From the NCBI GenBank assembly GCA_017562135.1, contig QEYB01001381.1, positions 186,001-250,000 of the forward strand: a stretch of DNA of 64,000 bases. Direction: 5' to 3'. Position 1 is the stretch's first letter. Every line of letters starts with the position of its first letter. The stretch is from Dipylidium caninum (Eukaryota; Platyhelminthes; Cestoda; Cyclophyllidea; Dipylidiidae). Of the stretch, positions 37,601 to 49,672 are shown one piece after another. Made by a program: the position numbers and the translations under genes. A model generated the notes under the pieces. It was not told the DNA's origin and searched no databases. It was given only the letters and a program-made list of their open reading frames with translations.

Positions 37601-40600
37601 AACATCCAAACTGCACACGCATTGTTAAGGCGAATGGACCAAGAGTGCACTACCCAATTAAATTTCAGCCCTACATTTTGGCAGTGTATGCAAATGTAGC
37701 GCTGTTTACCGTACCTGAGACGAAAAATAGTAAGACACTTAATGGTAAGCACAAAGAGGCGGGAAAGCAATAATCATATTAGATTAACAGGTCCTAATAA
37801 TGAGGGAAATAAGGAAGAGCAGGTAATTTAGCTAACAATTTGAGACAAAAGAACGACTCATCTTACCATCGGAGGTAGAGCGGATGTAGGAGCGTGATAC
37901 TGGACAGCAAAAAAAGACAAGGACGCAGTTTTAAGAGTATAAGGGCAAAAAACACCAAACAGTGGCGCATGAATGAAATCTAAATATCTTTTGCGTTAGG
38001 TAACCCTCCTTCTCAAAATGACCGAGTGTTCCAAGATCGCAAATGTAAAAGCCTAGATTGAGGCCTCCTCTACCGGTATAACGCCCTCAAAATCACTCAA
38101 TTCGTGCAACGATGCTTCGGCAATGACTAGGCGACTAGAAATGGTGAGCGGTTTCTAATTGCCAGAGGATTTGTCAAAAAAACTACAACAAAATGAGAGA
38201 ACACAATAGCAAAAGCCAGTAATGTAGATAATAACAAGAAATAAAAGCGCTAAGTGAACAGTTAGTTTTAAGACGATTCAAACATTTTCCTTAGTGAACA
38301 ACCAGGAAGAATCGAGTTCATTGTATTTAATAAGAAGCGTATTTAGGTAAGAAAAATAGCAGGATTTATGAAAAACAAACTCCCCAAGGAATGTGGAGGT
38401 TTAAAACAAAAAATATAGGCTCGTCTCACCATAGGAGGTTGTCCCGATGCGGATGGATAATGCTGTACAGTGTGCATCCCACTCCCTCCTGCCACAATAC
38501 CACTGGCAGACTGTTGTTGGACCTTTGCATGCGGATGATGCTGTTGTTGTTGCGGCTGCGGTGGTGGCTGCTGAGGTGGTTGTTGTTGCTGCTGCTGTGG
38601 CACTCCACCCGTCTTCCCTACTGCTCCTTGCTGCTGTTGTGGCTGTTTATTGTCATCTGTTTCATCATCAGTGATAAACTCACGTTTGGGGTAGGGAATC
38701 GGCATACCGCCAAACACACTTAAAAAAGAGGAAATATGCTATTTGATGGTGATATAAACTCTTAAAGGTCTTAAAGCGGAGGAAAGGAGTAGGCCATCAA
38801 GTCAATGAGCATCGCCCGTGAGAATAAAACAGTGTGATATACGAAAAAGTCCTACGTGGTTCAAATGCTAAAATAATAGTTGAGAGAAGAGTTTAAAAAT
38901 AATATAAAAAGTGACCCCTTGGGGGAATAAGAAAGTCAATGAGGTGTTAATGCCACGACAGAACACAAGTCCGAGTTGACGTGATGAAAATTCAAGTCTA
39001 GTATCGAGGACGGTATGTAATCAAAGGCATTGAAATCGAATCAGAGGATTTAAGGTTACGGGAGGTCTAATCATTTCCAACATCAAATGACATCTTAAAT
39101 ATCGGATTTAAAGTTTTCAATAAGTTAAATTTGACAGCCAGATGTGTATTCCCAAAATGAAAACAAAAATACGAAGGCTGACATTGCAAAGTAGACATCG
39201 ATTAATAATTTTTCCATATCCTATGTAAAAAGAAATCGGTGACTTGAAACCTCGCACACATGCCCTATTTTAAGCGGAATAGAGAAACTGATTCAAAAGA
39301 CAAAAAGAAGATTTACGTATAGGCAATAGTGCTAGTCTACACAAGCCGGCAAAACCCCAGTTTTTCAAATTAATTTTTGTATCTTACAAGGTTAATTGAA
39401 GTTTTAGATCTTCAAAAACTAGAACATAAATACTAGACATCTTAAGCTCGATTGATTTTATTAAAAATTAACAAAAGAACCTCAGTAATCGAATCCAAAA
39501 GTGAAAAGGAACGCGAAATCCGGCTCCAGTTCCCTGTATAGAGGCATCGCTACTAGGTTTCAAATTATTTCATACGACTCCCACGAACGCACAGTGATAA
39601 AAAAGTACAAAGTGGAGAAACTCACTCATCATTGGGCTTTTCCCCATTTTTGAAGTAGTCATGCTTTAGCGCGTCTTCAGCTGACGGTCGTCTTAGCGGG
39701 TCGATGGTCAGTAGCGACTGCAGCTGTAAGAGAAGAGTGAAGACCGGACCAGTTCAAAATATTAAGACAGAATTATCCGAGCTAATAAATTACCAAAGAA
39801 ATCTCATAACGGTCCATGCCAACTTTCTTTTCCATGAGATAACCCTCCAATGAGTACTTCCCATACGCCTTGCGTGTTATAGAATCACGCTGGAGTTGAG
39901 GATAATCAGGCATTTTTTTCATATCAGGCCAAACATCATCTGAAATCCAGCGAAGTCAATCCAAATTAAAGGAAGGGAAGATGAACAAATGACGGGTAGG
40001 AAATTGACCAACCTGATGGATAACCCATCACGCGGAATATCCTCTCCAACTGCTCCTTATGATACGGAGTACTCGTCTTAATATCCTCTTGTCGACAATG
40101 AAAAATGGGCTCATAGGTAAGCAGTTCCGCAAAAATGCAACCGATAGCCCAAATATCTATGGCTTTAGTGTAATGCCGTGCACCCAATAGGAGTTCTGGC
40201 GCACGATACCAGAAAGTTACTACAACAGGATCCAGATCGGCTAAGGGCTTGAGAGGTTGATAAAATAGTCGTGAGAAACCTAGATCACCGATTTTAACAC
40301 AGCCACGTTCATTGCCCTCACCCATCACGACAATATTTGCCGGTTTCTACGAGTTAAAAATAAAGCAAGAAAACAATTGCCTACCAGGTCGCGGTGGAGA
40401 ACCCAGTTTGAATGAATATAGTGAATTCCATTTAGGATTTGGTACATTAAACTCTTCACCATATTCGGATACACCGTGAATGAGGTCTTGTTAACTTTAG
40501 CAGTACGATGGAATTTAATGATGTGCCAAAGGTCGTACTCAGCATAATCGAAAAGGAGCCAGATTTTGCGGGTGGCATGATTGAGAAATACGCGGTGCAG

Positions 40601-40880
40601 CGTCATAACATTAGGGTGTTTAAGCTCACGCAAAAGCTAAAATCAATGCATAACGGTGGCAACAAAAAAATACTCCAATTTCGCGACAAGACGACATGGA
40701 GAGACCAGTGCCTTCAATTTGCTTAAGAGCATACTCACGATCATCCTTTCCATCTTTCCGTTTAGCCTTGAAGACACTCCCGTATGTACCGCGGCCAACC
40801 TTACAGCCTTCGAAATCGAAAATGTCTTCGACGCGTTCACGCTTTGCCTCCAATTCACGTTTGTATTCAATATCCACCAT
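34630..40880 (-). CDS. CDK8: cyclin-dependent kinase 8 (Mediator kinase module)
   Basis: Ten exons in phase: 40880-40674, 40636-40385, 40346-40013, 39939-39794, 39723-39626, 38718-38430, three 33-nt microexons (37899-37867, 37421-37389, 37129-37097) and 34728-34630, about 507 residues against 464 in human. It should bind cyclin C and MED12/13 in the nucleus and phosphorylate RNA polymerase II and transcription factors. Landmarks are the glycine loop GRGTYGSVF, the catalytic lysine in EYALKQI, SMSSCRE in place of PSTAIRE, VLHRDLKPAN, the DFG-equivalent DLG (vertebrate CDK8 has DMG), [21 protein letters not shown] and the CDK8-type IPYPKREF after the kinase core. The tail is Gln/Pro-rich and ends HPNYPRYQ, resembling the HQTHRY end of human CDK8. 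It could equally be called CDK8/19, since the split is vertebrate-specific. Confidence 0.93.
37097..37129 (-). CDS. CDK8: CDK8 microexon 3
   Basis: 33 nt, phase 0 at both ends, acceptor TTCTTTCGACAG and donor GTG|GTAAGAGG. Codes [11 protein letters not shown], homologous to the two other microexons and to the last 11 codons of the exon at 38718-38430. Confidence 0.75.
37389..37421 (-). CDS. CDK8: CDK8 microexon 2
   Basis: 33 nt, phase 0 at both ends, acceptor TTTTTCTGATATAG and donor GTG|GTAAGATA. Codes [12 protein letters not shown] longer open frame (37770-37321) crosses it in a different frame and is mostly intron. Confidence 0.7.
37867..37899 (-). CDS. CDK8: CDK8 microexon 1
   Basis: 33 nt, phase 0 at both ends, acceptor TTTTTTGCTGTCCAG and donor ATG|GTAAGATG. 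Codes [11 protein letters not shown]. It is nearest in sequence to the 3' end of the preceding exon (SASGQPPM). Confidence 0.75.
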
Positions 40881-41891
40881 TTCTCCTGATATGGAAGTGT
40901 GTGTTCATGCACAAATTTCTAGTTATCTACATGTTTATAAACATAAACACGTGATATAGATAGGTGCCGTTAAAGGAGAGCAATCAAAGACGGAAAGGCC
41001 GCTAACAGAACTTGTTCCGACACAACTGACCATGAACAACATTAAACTGTAAATGTGGTTGTCTAAAAACCACTAGACTAGAATCTAAGATGGAGTCAGG
41101 AATAAGTATAAGGGAGCAATAAGAAGGGTAGTAAAACGGTCTATTTTATAAGTTGTGCGGCAAAAGCGATTAAAACTTTACACTGGGAAGAGCGCTCGAA
41201 GACTTAACAAATTGCGGAGGAACTACTAAACCAAAGGCAAGCATACGTCGAAATAACTCACAGAAAAGACAGGCTCGAGTGCCGCATCCTCCTCGAAGGG
41301 CCGCACATTTTGAGAGCGTATAAACAAAGGCACATTTTAGAATGCAATTACTACATGTGCCAACTTTTACTATGAGCGCGCAATTTTTGGAAGTTTTCTA
41401 CCTGAATAAATATTTTTATTAAGGTGGATTTGTTTTTAAATTATGACATATTTATATGCTTATTGCTGAATGCGGGTCTCGTAATACATATATCAGAGCT
41501 GGAATTTCAACCTTTTATAAAAAGTGACGTGCACCCATACAAATAGTATTTCGCATTGCCAACTTACATGGTTTCTTTTGTTAGGAACGCTCGAGTTCCA
41601 CCATATGCCCACCGATTCCCAGCTATTACAACCCCCCTTTTTAAAAATGAACAGCGGATTAAGCAAAATCTTTACAAGTTAAAATTTATGAGAAGTAACG
41701 TAAGAATAGCGGGATGAAGAATACAAGGTCCAACACCCAGGCAAGTTTAGGTAACGTATTTTGAAAAAAATACAAATGATAAGCAATACCTCTACGCTTT
41801 AGGCACAAGACAAACATGGCAATTGAAATAGTCATAAAATCATCAATTCGAAAGTAGAAAGGCACGGAGGTGATTTTTAGACCTTCTTAGT
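40881..41891. other. intergenic region between CDK8 and DYNC1I
   Basis: About 1 kb, upstream of CDK8 and downstream of the dynein gene, both on the minus strand. An acceptor-like ATATCAG lies 6 bp before the CDK8 ATG, which could be a 5'-UTR or trans-splice acceptor. Nothing else recognised. Confidence 0.45.
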
Positions 41892-44800
41892 TTAAAGATC
41901 ATCAAACGCGAAATCGCGCATCAAAGAATCATTTTTCTGTTCTCTAATCGCAGCTTCTGTTAGCTGTTGAAGTTGTTGCTCAAACACGGTCCATTCATCC
42001 GCATGCGAAGATCCAATTTTCTGCGCGATACGTAAAAAAGAGTTCACTTAATGTCCACGGTATAAAATGTAAGACATTATTCTGCATAACCCTTGAAGCA
42101 TCCTCAAGCTCGGATATGCAAGAGGCATTTACATGTATATGAGCTCTTAGAATCATGTAATTTGTGTCCCAAGTGGATAACTCTACTGACACTGCTGTTT
42201 GAACAGCGCCGGTCTTAATGACCCTCACATCTTATACCGGAACAGAACTTACATCATTTATGGCAAATACCCGCGTTCGACCGCTATCATCACCGACGGC
42301 AATGTGGGAACCCTTCTTCTCGAATTTGCAGCAATTTGGCGCAGCTTCGTGAGTCAACACTGTGGAAGCTGTAGGCACCTACAGATTTATTAAAAACGGT
42401 TCTTAATACACTGTATTATTTTAATGTTTCATTTGATTCGAATAAGTTATTACGATATCCGCGATTTAGTGCAATAACCATTATTATTTATATTTAGCGA
42501 AATAATGTCATCTGTCTGTCATTAGCATTTCGGTTAGATCCACTTTTTAGGAGAACTGAATGTCCGCAGAAAATTTGTCTCCCGCCAGACATTAAAGAAA
42601 TCCAGAACAACACATTTGTCAACACTGACCTCACTATTCATATTCAAATTCCAAATATCCAAGTGGCCGCCAAGGTCAACTGTGGCAAAAAGGGCCGGAT
42701 GCGAAGGCGACCAATCACAATGGAGGAGATAGTCACTGCGCTCGTCAAAAGACACTAGTGGCAGGACCTCTGTTCTTGACCACAGTTTCGCACTACAGTC
42801 CATGGAAGTGGTGAGGTAGATTCTAGGTGTGTTTCCATGTTCATCTTGACTCGGCACTGAAATGGCTGTTACCGGAGCCTGGTGATGGCCCTCGAATTGC
42901 ACGCTCAAACCTGCCACACTGAAAACGATGCATACAAAAGCAACTGCGAAATGAACATGTGGTGATACGTTATTGAGAGGTAATGAATAAAGACAGGATT
43001 GACTAGATTGACAATTTGCTAGCTTCTCACGTTGGGTTTAACAACAGCTAGCATGAAGCACTTTTCATTTCACACGCGTCTTCGTCCAAAATATAAGACT
43101 GAAGGGGAAGCATTAATTTCTCGTTGATATACATGCCTAAAGTGACAAATTGTAGAAACGTGTTGTGGATTGCGGGAGTAATTTAAGGAGAAAAGATTCT
43201 CCGATTATGCTGTCCTACATTTTTTCTTCTCCACTTCACCACAAGTTAGCGACATCCTCCGCGAGTAGTGTTTTGGGGCTCACCGCAGTCTCAATGAAGG
43301 TTGAGCAAAAAATTGCATAGACTGTCGTAAAAAATACCAAATTTTGGTGGATTTAAAGCCCAACTTTATGGATATAACAAAGACGAGTCGTCGCGTAAGT
43401 GTTTATGCTAGTTACTAAGATACGAGGAACAAACTCAGCCAGTATGTGACAGAAGTAAATGGAATCTCCTTTCGTGGGTAATAATATGGCTAACGGTCTG
43501 ACAGAGGTCGTGAGAAATTAAATTGGAGTTGGCGAGGGGGCCAGCAATGTGGCAGAGATTTTACTGATGCCAATGTAAACTGAGAGTTGTTGAGGTTGGG
43601 GAGCCTACCATTTCGCAGTTATATTAAAATCTTTCGTCTCAGACTGATATTCACTGAAAGATCTACCTATTCATCATCATTTTGTGTGTAAAAAAAGTGC
43701 ATAGTGGCTGCGTCTTAAGTGCAGGCGACTTTGAATCGGGATAATCTCACAGGTCAAAGACAGGTTCTAACGCGAGATAAGGTGTTCTTTCAGAAAATAT
43801 CTTGAATTTTAACTGAGAAGTCGCCCCAGTGGGTACGAGGGGTTTCTGATTCGGCGGAGTAATACACAAAACAGAGCACTTCTTACTTTCCACACCGAGA
43901 GCCGGCATAGATGGATCCATCCTGAGCACCAATAAGAAAACTTTCATCGGCGTCGGCAATGAAAGCGACCGACGAAGGAGCTACAGCTTTAGCCTGCTTA
44001 TGGACCAGTTCCATGGTCTGAAATGGCTGTGCCAGCATATCAAGACTCCAGGCGCACAATTTGCCGTCAGCACTGACACTGATGAGGTTATAAGTCGCCT
44101 GACTGTTTGTCACAGCAACTGAGCGAATTGGCTCCCAATGACCCGCGTTACCCGCCAGCCCTGTTCGTTGGACCGGTATCTGTCGATTCACCCTGACAGG
44201 AAATACCCGATGGTGTTGAGGAAGAGGCGATGTTCAAGTACCAGGAGTAGAGACCTACCTAGTATCCCAAATGACAACTTGTCCCACGTAAGTGCCGGCA
44301 ATGATGAGATTGGGATGGAAGTCCGAGAAGATCGCCGTAGTAACGGGCGCCTGACAGGTGAACACAGTCTCCGGTGCCGACTCAGACTTTTTCACTTTGA
44401 GGTTCCAGAGTAAACAGACACCATCAGCAACCACAGCAGAGGAATGGAGATCCACGGGAGTGAGAGCCAGTTCTTCCCTTTGAATTGTCGAATAGGCGGC
44501 TAGCACAGTCTCCGGACGATGGGGTGACCAGTCCAGAGCTGCCACGATGCGCCTAGACGTCCATTTCTCGTTGAAGAAGATGCGATCTTCGGTCAGCATA
44601 AGTTGACCCTTTGTCAGTCTGCGTTCCAATGAGACCAGAGAGTCAGTTACACCATCAGTTGGTGGCCCTTTGCACCATTCAGTTAAGATCAAATGATCTG
44701 TCGTTAACGCGACATATCTTTCAACTTAAATTACCTCAAAATCGCCTTGAATTCCTAACTTAACATGGAGAGGGAGAAGTTAAGCCTCAAGATTCCAAGT

Positions 44801-47298
44801 TTAGAAATCGTATCGCAAAATGTGGTGGCGAGGATTCGGTGAAAATGGACGCCTCGCCACCACAGAATACTCCTTTTTTTCATGGGAGGTCAATTTAACC
44901 TCCCACAATTGCCATTTTTGCTCAAATGACAACGGCTCCGAACAACTATCCAGTAGCATGTAAATGGAAGTGAGTTTTGTGAGCTGCGTACACACGTCGA
45001 GACGGCGTGAACACAGAAAGAATAAATAGTGCGAAATAGCTGGCCAATCAGCGTTGATCGACTCATTTCTTACCACACAAGATATGACGGAAAAATCTGT
45101 CACTTTGCCAAACCACCGTAGGGAGTGTAATCAGTCCCGTAACCGTTAAATAAAGCAAGCATTTGTTGGCAGGGGCATTAGAGGTGCCTACCCTTCCTAC
45201 TCAAGCGCTCAGGCTCTTCAGTTTCCACTCTCTTAATGAACTTTTACCGTTGCAGTGTCTCCGTAAGGCCTTGTCTCTTGGTCCTCTTGATCCCTTTAGT
45301 AGAGCACTAATTGAATATCTCTTCTGGAATGACCATTTTTGAAATACGGCGAAAGTATGAGAGAGCGCGAAGAAATCTATACAATTCCTGCATCCTGTTT
45401 GAAATGCAGTGACTAAGTGCCGGGATAAGTGAAGAGAAGTGTTATTGAAAACTAGTTTTATAACTTTTAGACAACCATTTGTGTAAACCTGGCACACTTC
45501 ACACTCACTGCATCGTTTAACGGCGATGTAATGACACACGAAATAAAAGAGGGATAATGCGGATTAAAGTGGGTCAAATTAATGGAACCACACAAAAAGG
45601 TGAATAAAAAACACTAAACATCGTGCTAACAAAGGGCACCTATAATAGGGAAAAATGAAGAAGCAATGCGGGATTTCATAGCATTTTGTTACATAGAAGC
45701 CTACTTATATGGCTGCTGTCATTTTGAGTGGTATTGTCGCACATTAGAGATGCGATAGAAGTTCTAGTTGTCGATTAAAGTCGAATATCAGTCATGCTCA
45801 ACAACCGTTCATGGACACGGACGAAGCGAAGTATGTCGATTTTTTTCACTGTTGAAGGACATGAGCGATTAGACGAAAGCTACTTTCCCTCACCCGTAAA
45901 TTATAAATGAATTAATGACCGCAAAAAAATAGCATTTGAGGAAGAGGTTCATAACTGGTGGCATCAATACAAATATAGCTTTCTTGGAGAATAAATGAAC
46001 TGCACACTGAATGATTATTGCAATGTTATAAAATAGTAATATTTATAGACGGCCAAATAACCTGGATAAGAAAGGATATTTTGGGTAGAGAAAAATCAGG
46101 AATTACTCTTCTTCCTTATCAGCACCGGTGTAGTCGAAGAAGATGTCCCGGTCATCCTCTTCTAAAGCACCTTCAACAAATGCGGAGGTGCGAAAAAAAA
46201 ACTCATGGAATTCTTCGGACAACTGTATATTCTCCTTCTCCTCGTCTGTCAATTCCTTCACTAAAACCGTATTTAAAGTGGAATTCACTTAATATGAGAT
46301 CACACCAAGTAAAGAGGAGTAAACGGTTGAAACAGCGTCTATATTAGTTATATTCTTGTATACAAGATGAGGAGTGAAATAAAATAAACATTCGAAGTAG
46401 GGTGAAAATGTGGTTGTATCAATAAGAGTTTGCAGAAAATAGAAATGATCAATAACTGCTTTGTCTAAATAAATCAAAAATAAATCGAAAAAGAAGTGTA
46501 GCAGCGATTTCATTCACCTCCTGATCGCGAGACTAGAGGAGTTTCTTGGATTTGAACATGTTTTACGATGTCAAGTTGATTGAAGATTGGCGAAACCTCC
46601 TGCTCCGTGAGTGGGTCCGCGCCATCAACTGATGTTACACAAAACAGAAATAAAAGCCATACGAGACTAACACTATTACGAAAAAATACACTCTAGAAGG
46701 CAATCCATCATCGGTCGATAAAAGGTTGAAACTCATACCACCCAGAAGGTCGTCATCCCATTCTAAACTCAACAACCCTTTGGAAACCTGTCCTGTCGCG
46801 AGAGATGGAGTTTCTGGCCATGTGTCAGTAGCAAGAGCTAGTATGGTCGTTTATGGAAAAGAGGAATGAAATTACACGGTGTTTCACAAGGGATTTCACT
46901 GGTGGTTTGAGTATCCTTTGAGTACTTATTCTCAGTTGTTGGTGTTAAGGAAAGTTCATTTAGTTTAGAAATGATGAGTTTTGGAGGCTTTCGCGATTCG
47001 CCTCTGGATCTAGATGGATAAAACATAAATCTGTATACTTGGAAACCAATACGGATGAATTTTGAGATTTTAAAGTGTCCAAAACATCACCCCTTGTCAA
47101 TACTTTGCCATCAACTCCAATACCAAGGTCAACCAATATTTTCTCAGTATCAACCTTTTTTAAAGATGCAGGAGTGGGAGCGTTTGGAATTGGGTCGCCG
47201 CGTTTTCTACTCGCTTCACGGTGCTGCCGTTCTTTACGTAAAGCCTCAAGTTTCGCTTTCTTTAACTCCAGTTCTTCTTTTCTGTTCATATTAGGCAT
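41892..47298 (-). CDS. DYNC1I: cytoplasmic dynein 1 intermediate chain
   Basis: Ten exons fit in phase: 47298-47039, 47009-46888, 46837-46739, 46628-46518, 46260-46126, 44697-44259 (or from 44667), 44192-43887, 42918-42630, 42378-42253 and 42020-41892, about 671 residues against about 640 in human. It links dynein heavy chains to light chains and dynactin on microtubules. Residues 1-35 form a charged helix (KKAKLEALRKERQHREASRK) equivalent to the dynactin p150-binding coiled coil. YSKDTQTT is the LC8-binding TQT motif (SKETQT in human). ELTDEEKENIQLSEEF and DIFFDYTG match the roadblock-binding/linker region. The C-terminal half is a WD40 propeller (IIAGTYVGQVVIWDTR, NLISVSADGKLCAWSLDML, LYLTTSMDCSAKLWSR-type repeats). 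The first intron is only 29 nt. The boundary at 44697 versus 44667 is uncertain. Confidence 0.92.
47010..47038 (-). other. DYNC1I: 29-nt intron of the dynein intermediate chain gene
   Basis: On the minus strand exon 1 ends TTTCCAA and the intron runs from GTATACAG to CCATCTAG. Removing it changes phase 2 into KSRGESRKPPKL..., leading into the LC8 motif. Reading through gives a different frame that stops soon after. Confidence 0.7.
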
Positions 47299-48248
47299 GT
47301 TTATTCAGGCAATTAAATGTCCAAGGGTAAGTTCAAGCTCTCATAAGCACACAATTTCCTAAAACAAGCACCGCCTACTTGACCTTGATGTGATAGGTCT
47401 AAACAACGTGACGTCATAATCGAAATGATCCTCTTAGTATGATAAACCCAGTTAAAATTTAAAAGGAATAATGTACATAAAATGTGTTAAAAATTTGTCT
47501 GCATTTTGTGAAAATTGCAAGTCAAGTTACTAGGTCTTCAGAGCAACCGTACAGCGTGTAATACAGGTTAATTCGTGAAATGCGTTAATGCGGTGGTGAG
47601 AATGCACGTCTACGCAATGAATGATTGCACTTTAGAAACCACTGTATTCAATTTCGTGACAAAAAGGCTTTTTTTTGAGTGCTGGAATTATCTATCCAAT
47701 GCGATATATTATGCTCCGTTACGCGATCTCAAAAGTATTGGAATGGATTTGGTCGTCTGCGTCTTTAAAGATTTTGGCTTTAGGCATCATACTGGCCATA
47801 TTTCGTCCTTTAAATCTAACTTTTCGTTTGATGTCCGTAGGCTTTGGTTAAAACCTACTGCGAGTTTCCTTAAACATATACTGTGAAATAACCAGTTCAA
47901 AACCGCTTTTGCAAAACTTGATAACGACCGAAGCATCTATTCTTCTTATCCGTATATCTCTTTTGCAAAGCTACTATTAATGAAATCTAGTGGCTCAAAG
48001 CCTTTGAGGTACATTGCTTTGAAATTAATTCGCTTTTTACAATTTCCGCATTTTGTCGATCCTTTGCCTTAACGTTATGCTGTGTACTTTTCTACATCGC
48101 TACTTACATTTCTAAATAATATTGCTCGTAGGAAGCTTTTCATTTTTCTTGAACTCCAATTTATACGTTCTCTAAAGAGCGCTCTACTTTGATTCTTTTA
48201 ATAACTTCTTCTCGGAAGTTGCTCGTGGCAAATTTGAATTTTCCCACA
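47299..48248. promoter_or_regulatory. divergent intergenic region between DYNC1I and SNRPD1
   Basis: 950 bp between two divergent start codons, a candidate shared promoter region. It is AT-rich, and no element was identified with certainty. The 103-codon open frame 47575-47886 (plus) is not recognised. Confidence 0.35.
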
Positions 48249-48739
48249 ATGAAGCTCGTCAGGTGGTCTGATTTCCTCATTTTTAACTAAGCATGCTTTC
48301 ATCTACAAATGCCTCATGTTTATTATTTTTCATTCAGATTTCTTATGAAGTTGAACCATGAAACTGTAACAATCGAACTCAAAAATGGCACTCAAGTTCA
48401 TGGCACAATTGCGTGCGTCGACGTCTCCATGAACACCCATTTGAGGTCTGTCAAGCTCACTATGAAGAACGAGGAGAGCGTTAATATGGATACGTTAACT
48501 GTTCGCGGCAATAATATACGATACTTCATATTACCTGACACCCTCCCTTTGGACACCCTGCTTATCGATGAAGGACCTACAAAACGCAAACCTAGGAAGG
48601 AAAATAGTAAGTCCCGTTACTTTCTTGACCAAATTCCTTAGTTTTGTCATCAACCCGGGGTCGTGGTCGTGGTATGATTCGCGGAAGGGGAAGAGGTGGC
48701 CCCCGTGGTCGCGGTCGTGGCGCCCCAATTCGTAGATAA
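48249..48739 (+). CDS. SNRPD1: small nuclear ribonucleoprotein Sm D1
   Basis: Three exons, 48249-48262, 48338-48606 and 48642-48739, give 126 residues against 119 in human. The 14-nt first exon codes MKLVR and joins [17 protein letters not shown], nearly identical to human SmD1. Sm motif 1 covers about residues 8-45 ([16 protein letters not shown]) and Sm motif 2 is [19 protein letters not shown]. The tail is an Arg-Gly repeat ([16 protein letters not shown]...) as expected for symmetric dimethylarginine sites, here interrupted by Met-Ile. It is a subunit of the heptameric Sm ring around U1, U2, U4 and U5 snRNAs and acts in pre-mRNA splicing. The second intron is 35 nt, with acceptor CCTTAG. 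Confidence 0.95.
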
Positions 48740-49672
48740 TGTTTGTGCCATTTTTACGCTTCTTACGTCTGTACAAACCTAGCGTAAACCGTGTTTTTAT
48801 TAAAGGCGTACCACATTGACGTTTTTCGCTGTTGTCTTGATCCACCATATATGTTGTGTAATGCTTTTGCCTAGTGTCTTAATTATTTTTTATTGTTCGG
48901 GACCTCTCTGCTTTATCTAACTTCGATGTGTTTGGGACATTTGAACTACTCTAACCATTCCGGTGGTCCGTTTCAGTAGTCTGTTCATAGTCCCGATTAA
49001 CCGCTGGCGGCATTTGACACGTAACGTTTTGAAACTTCATTTACCTTTAAACTTTCCAACCAGCCACTTTTTGGGGACCAGGTAACTATCAACTCCTCAG
49101 TAGTTGTTTGCAAAATTTTGCCTAAGAAGTGAAAAATTGCATTTTATTGTTTGGCTTGCTACTTGGTTTTTTAATTTAACTTCCGCGTGCAGGAATTGGC
49201 TACATATAATTACAAACTATGCAGACACCTTGACGTTTTTCGTCCATCGCAGTACCGCTTTCGTCATTAATGGGATCTGGATATGAAATGACAAGCTTTT
49301 GGTCGGCCGCTATTTTGTCCCTAGGGCCTTGTACAGTAAAGATAAGCTTAAATTTGTTTTTTTTTCCCTAGAATTACCTTGTCGGCTAACATTGATTCTC
49401 TCGATTTTTGCAATTCGGCTTAACCGTTAGATTCACACTTGTCGGCAAGAGTAATAGGTGTCGTCTCGCAATTCTTTATTCGACTGTAGTGTCAGTTTGA
49501 ATAAAGGGAACGCGTGGAGGAAAAGGCGAATGGGGCTCTTGTGTATACAAAGATAGATTACAGACAAAGGCAGTATTTTATCGGACTACAGAGTTCACTT
49601 GTTCTACTGTGACTGACTAGAAACTTCTTGGCTGATATAAAAAGCTCCAAATCTGTAATTATTCTACGTCCA
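48740..49672. other. convergent 3' region between SNRPD1 and the WSD1-like gene
   Basis: About 930 bp of AT-rich 3' flanking sequence of two converging genes. No repeat or recognised open frame. Confidence 0.5.

Noticed and set aside
37321..37770. 149-codon minus-strand open frame
   Set aside because: It crosses CDK8 microexon 2 in a different frame and is otherwise AT-rich intron sequence.
44801..45103. 100-codon minus-strand open frame in a dynein intermediate chain intron
   Set aside because: Exons on both sides join in phase without it, and it does not resemble the conserved linker of the family.
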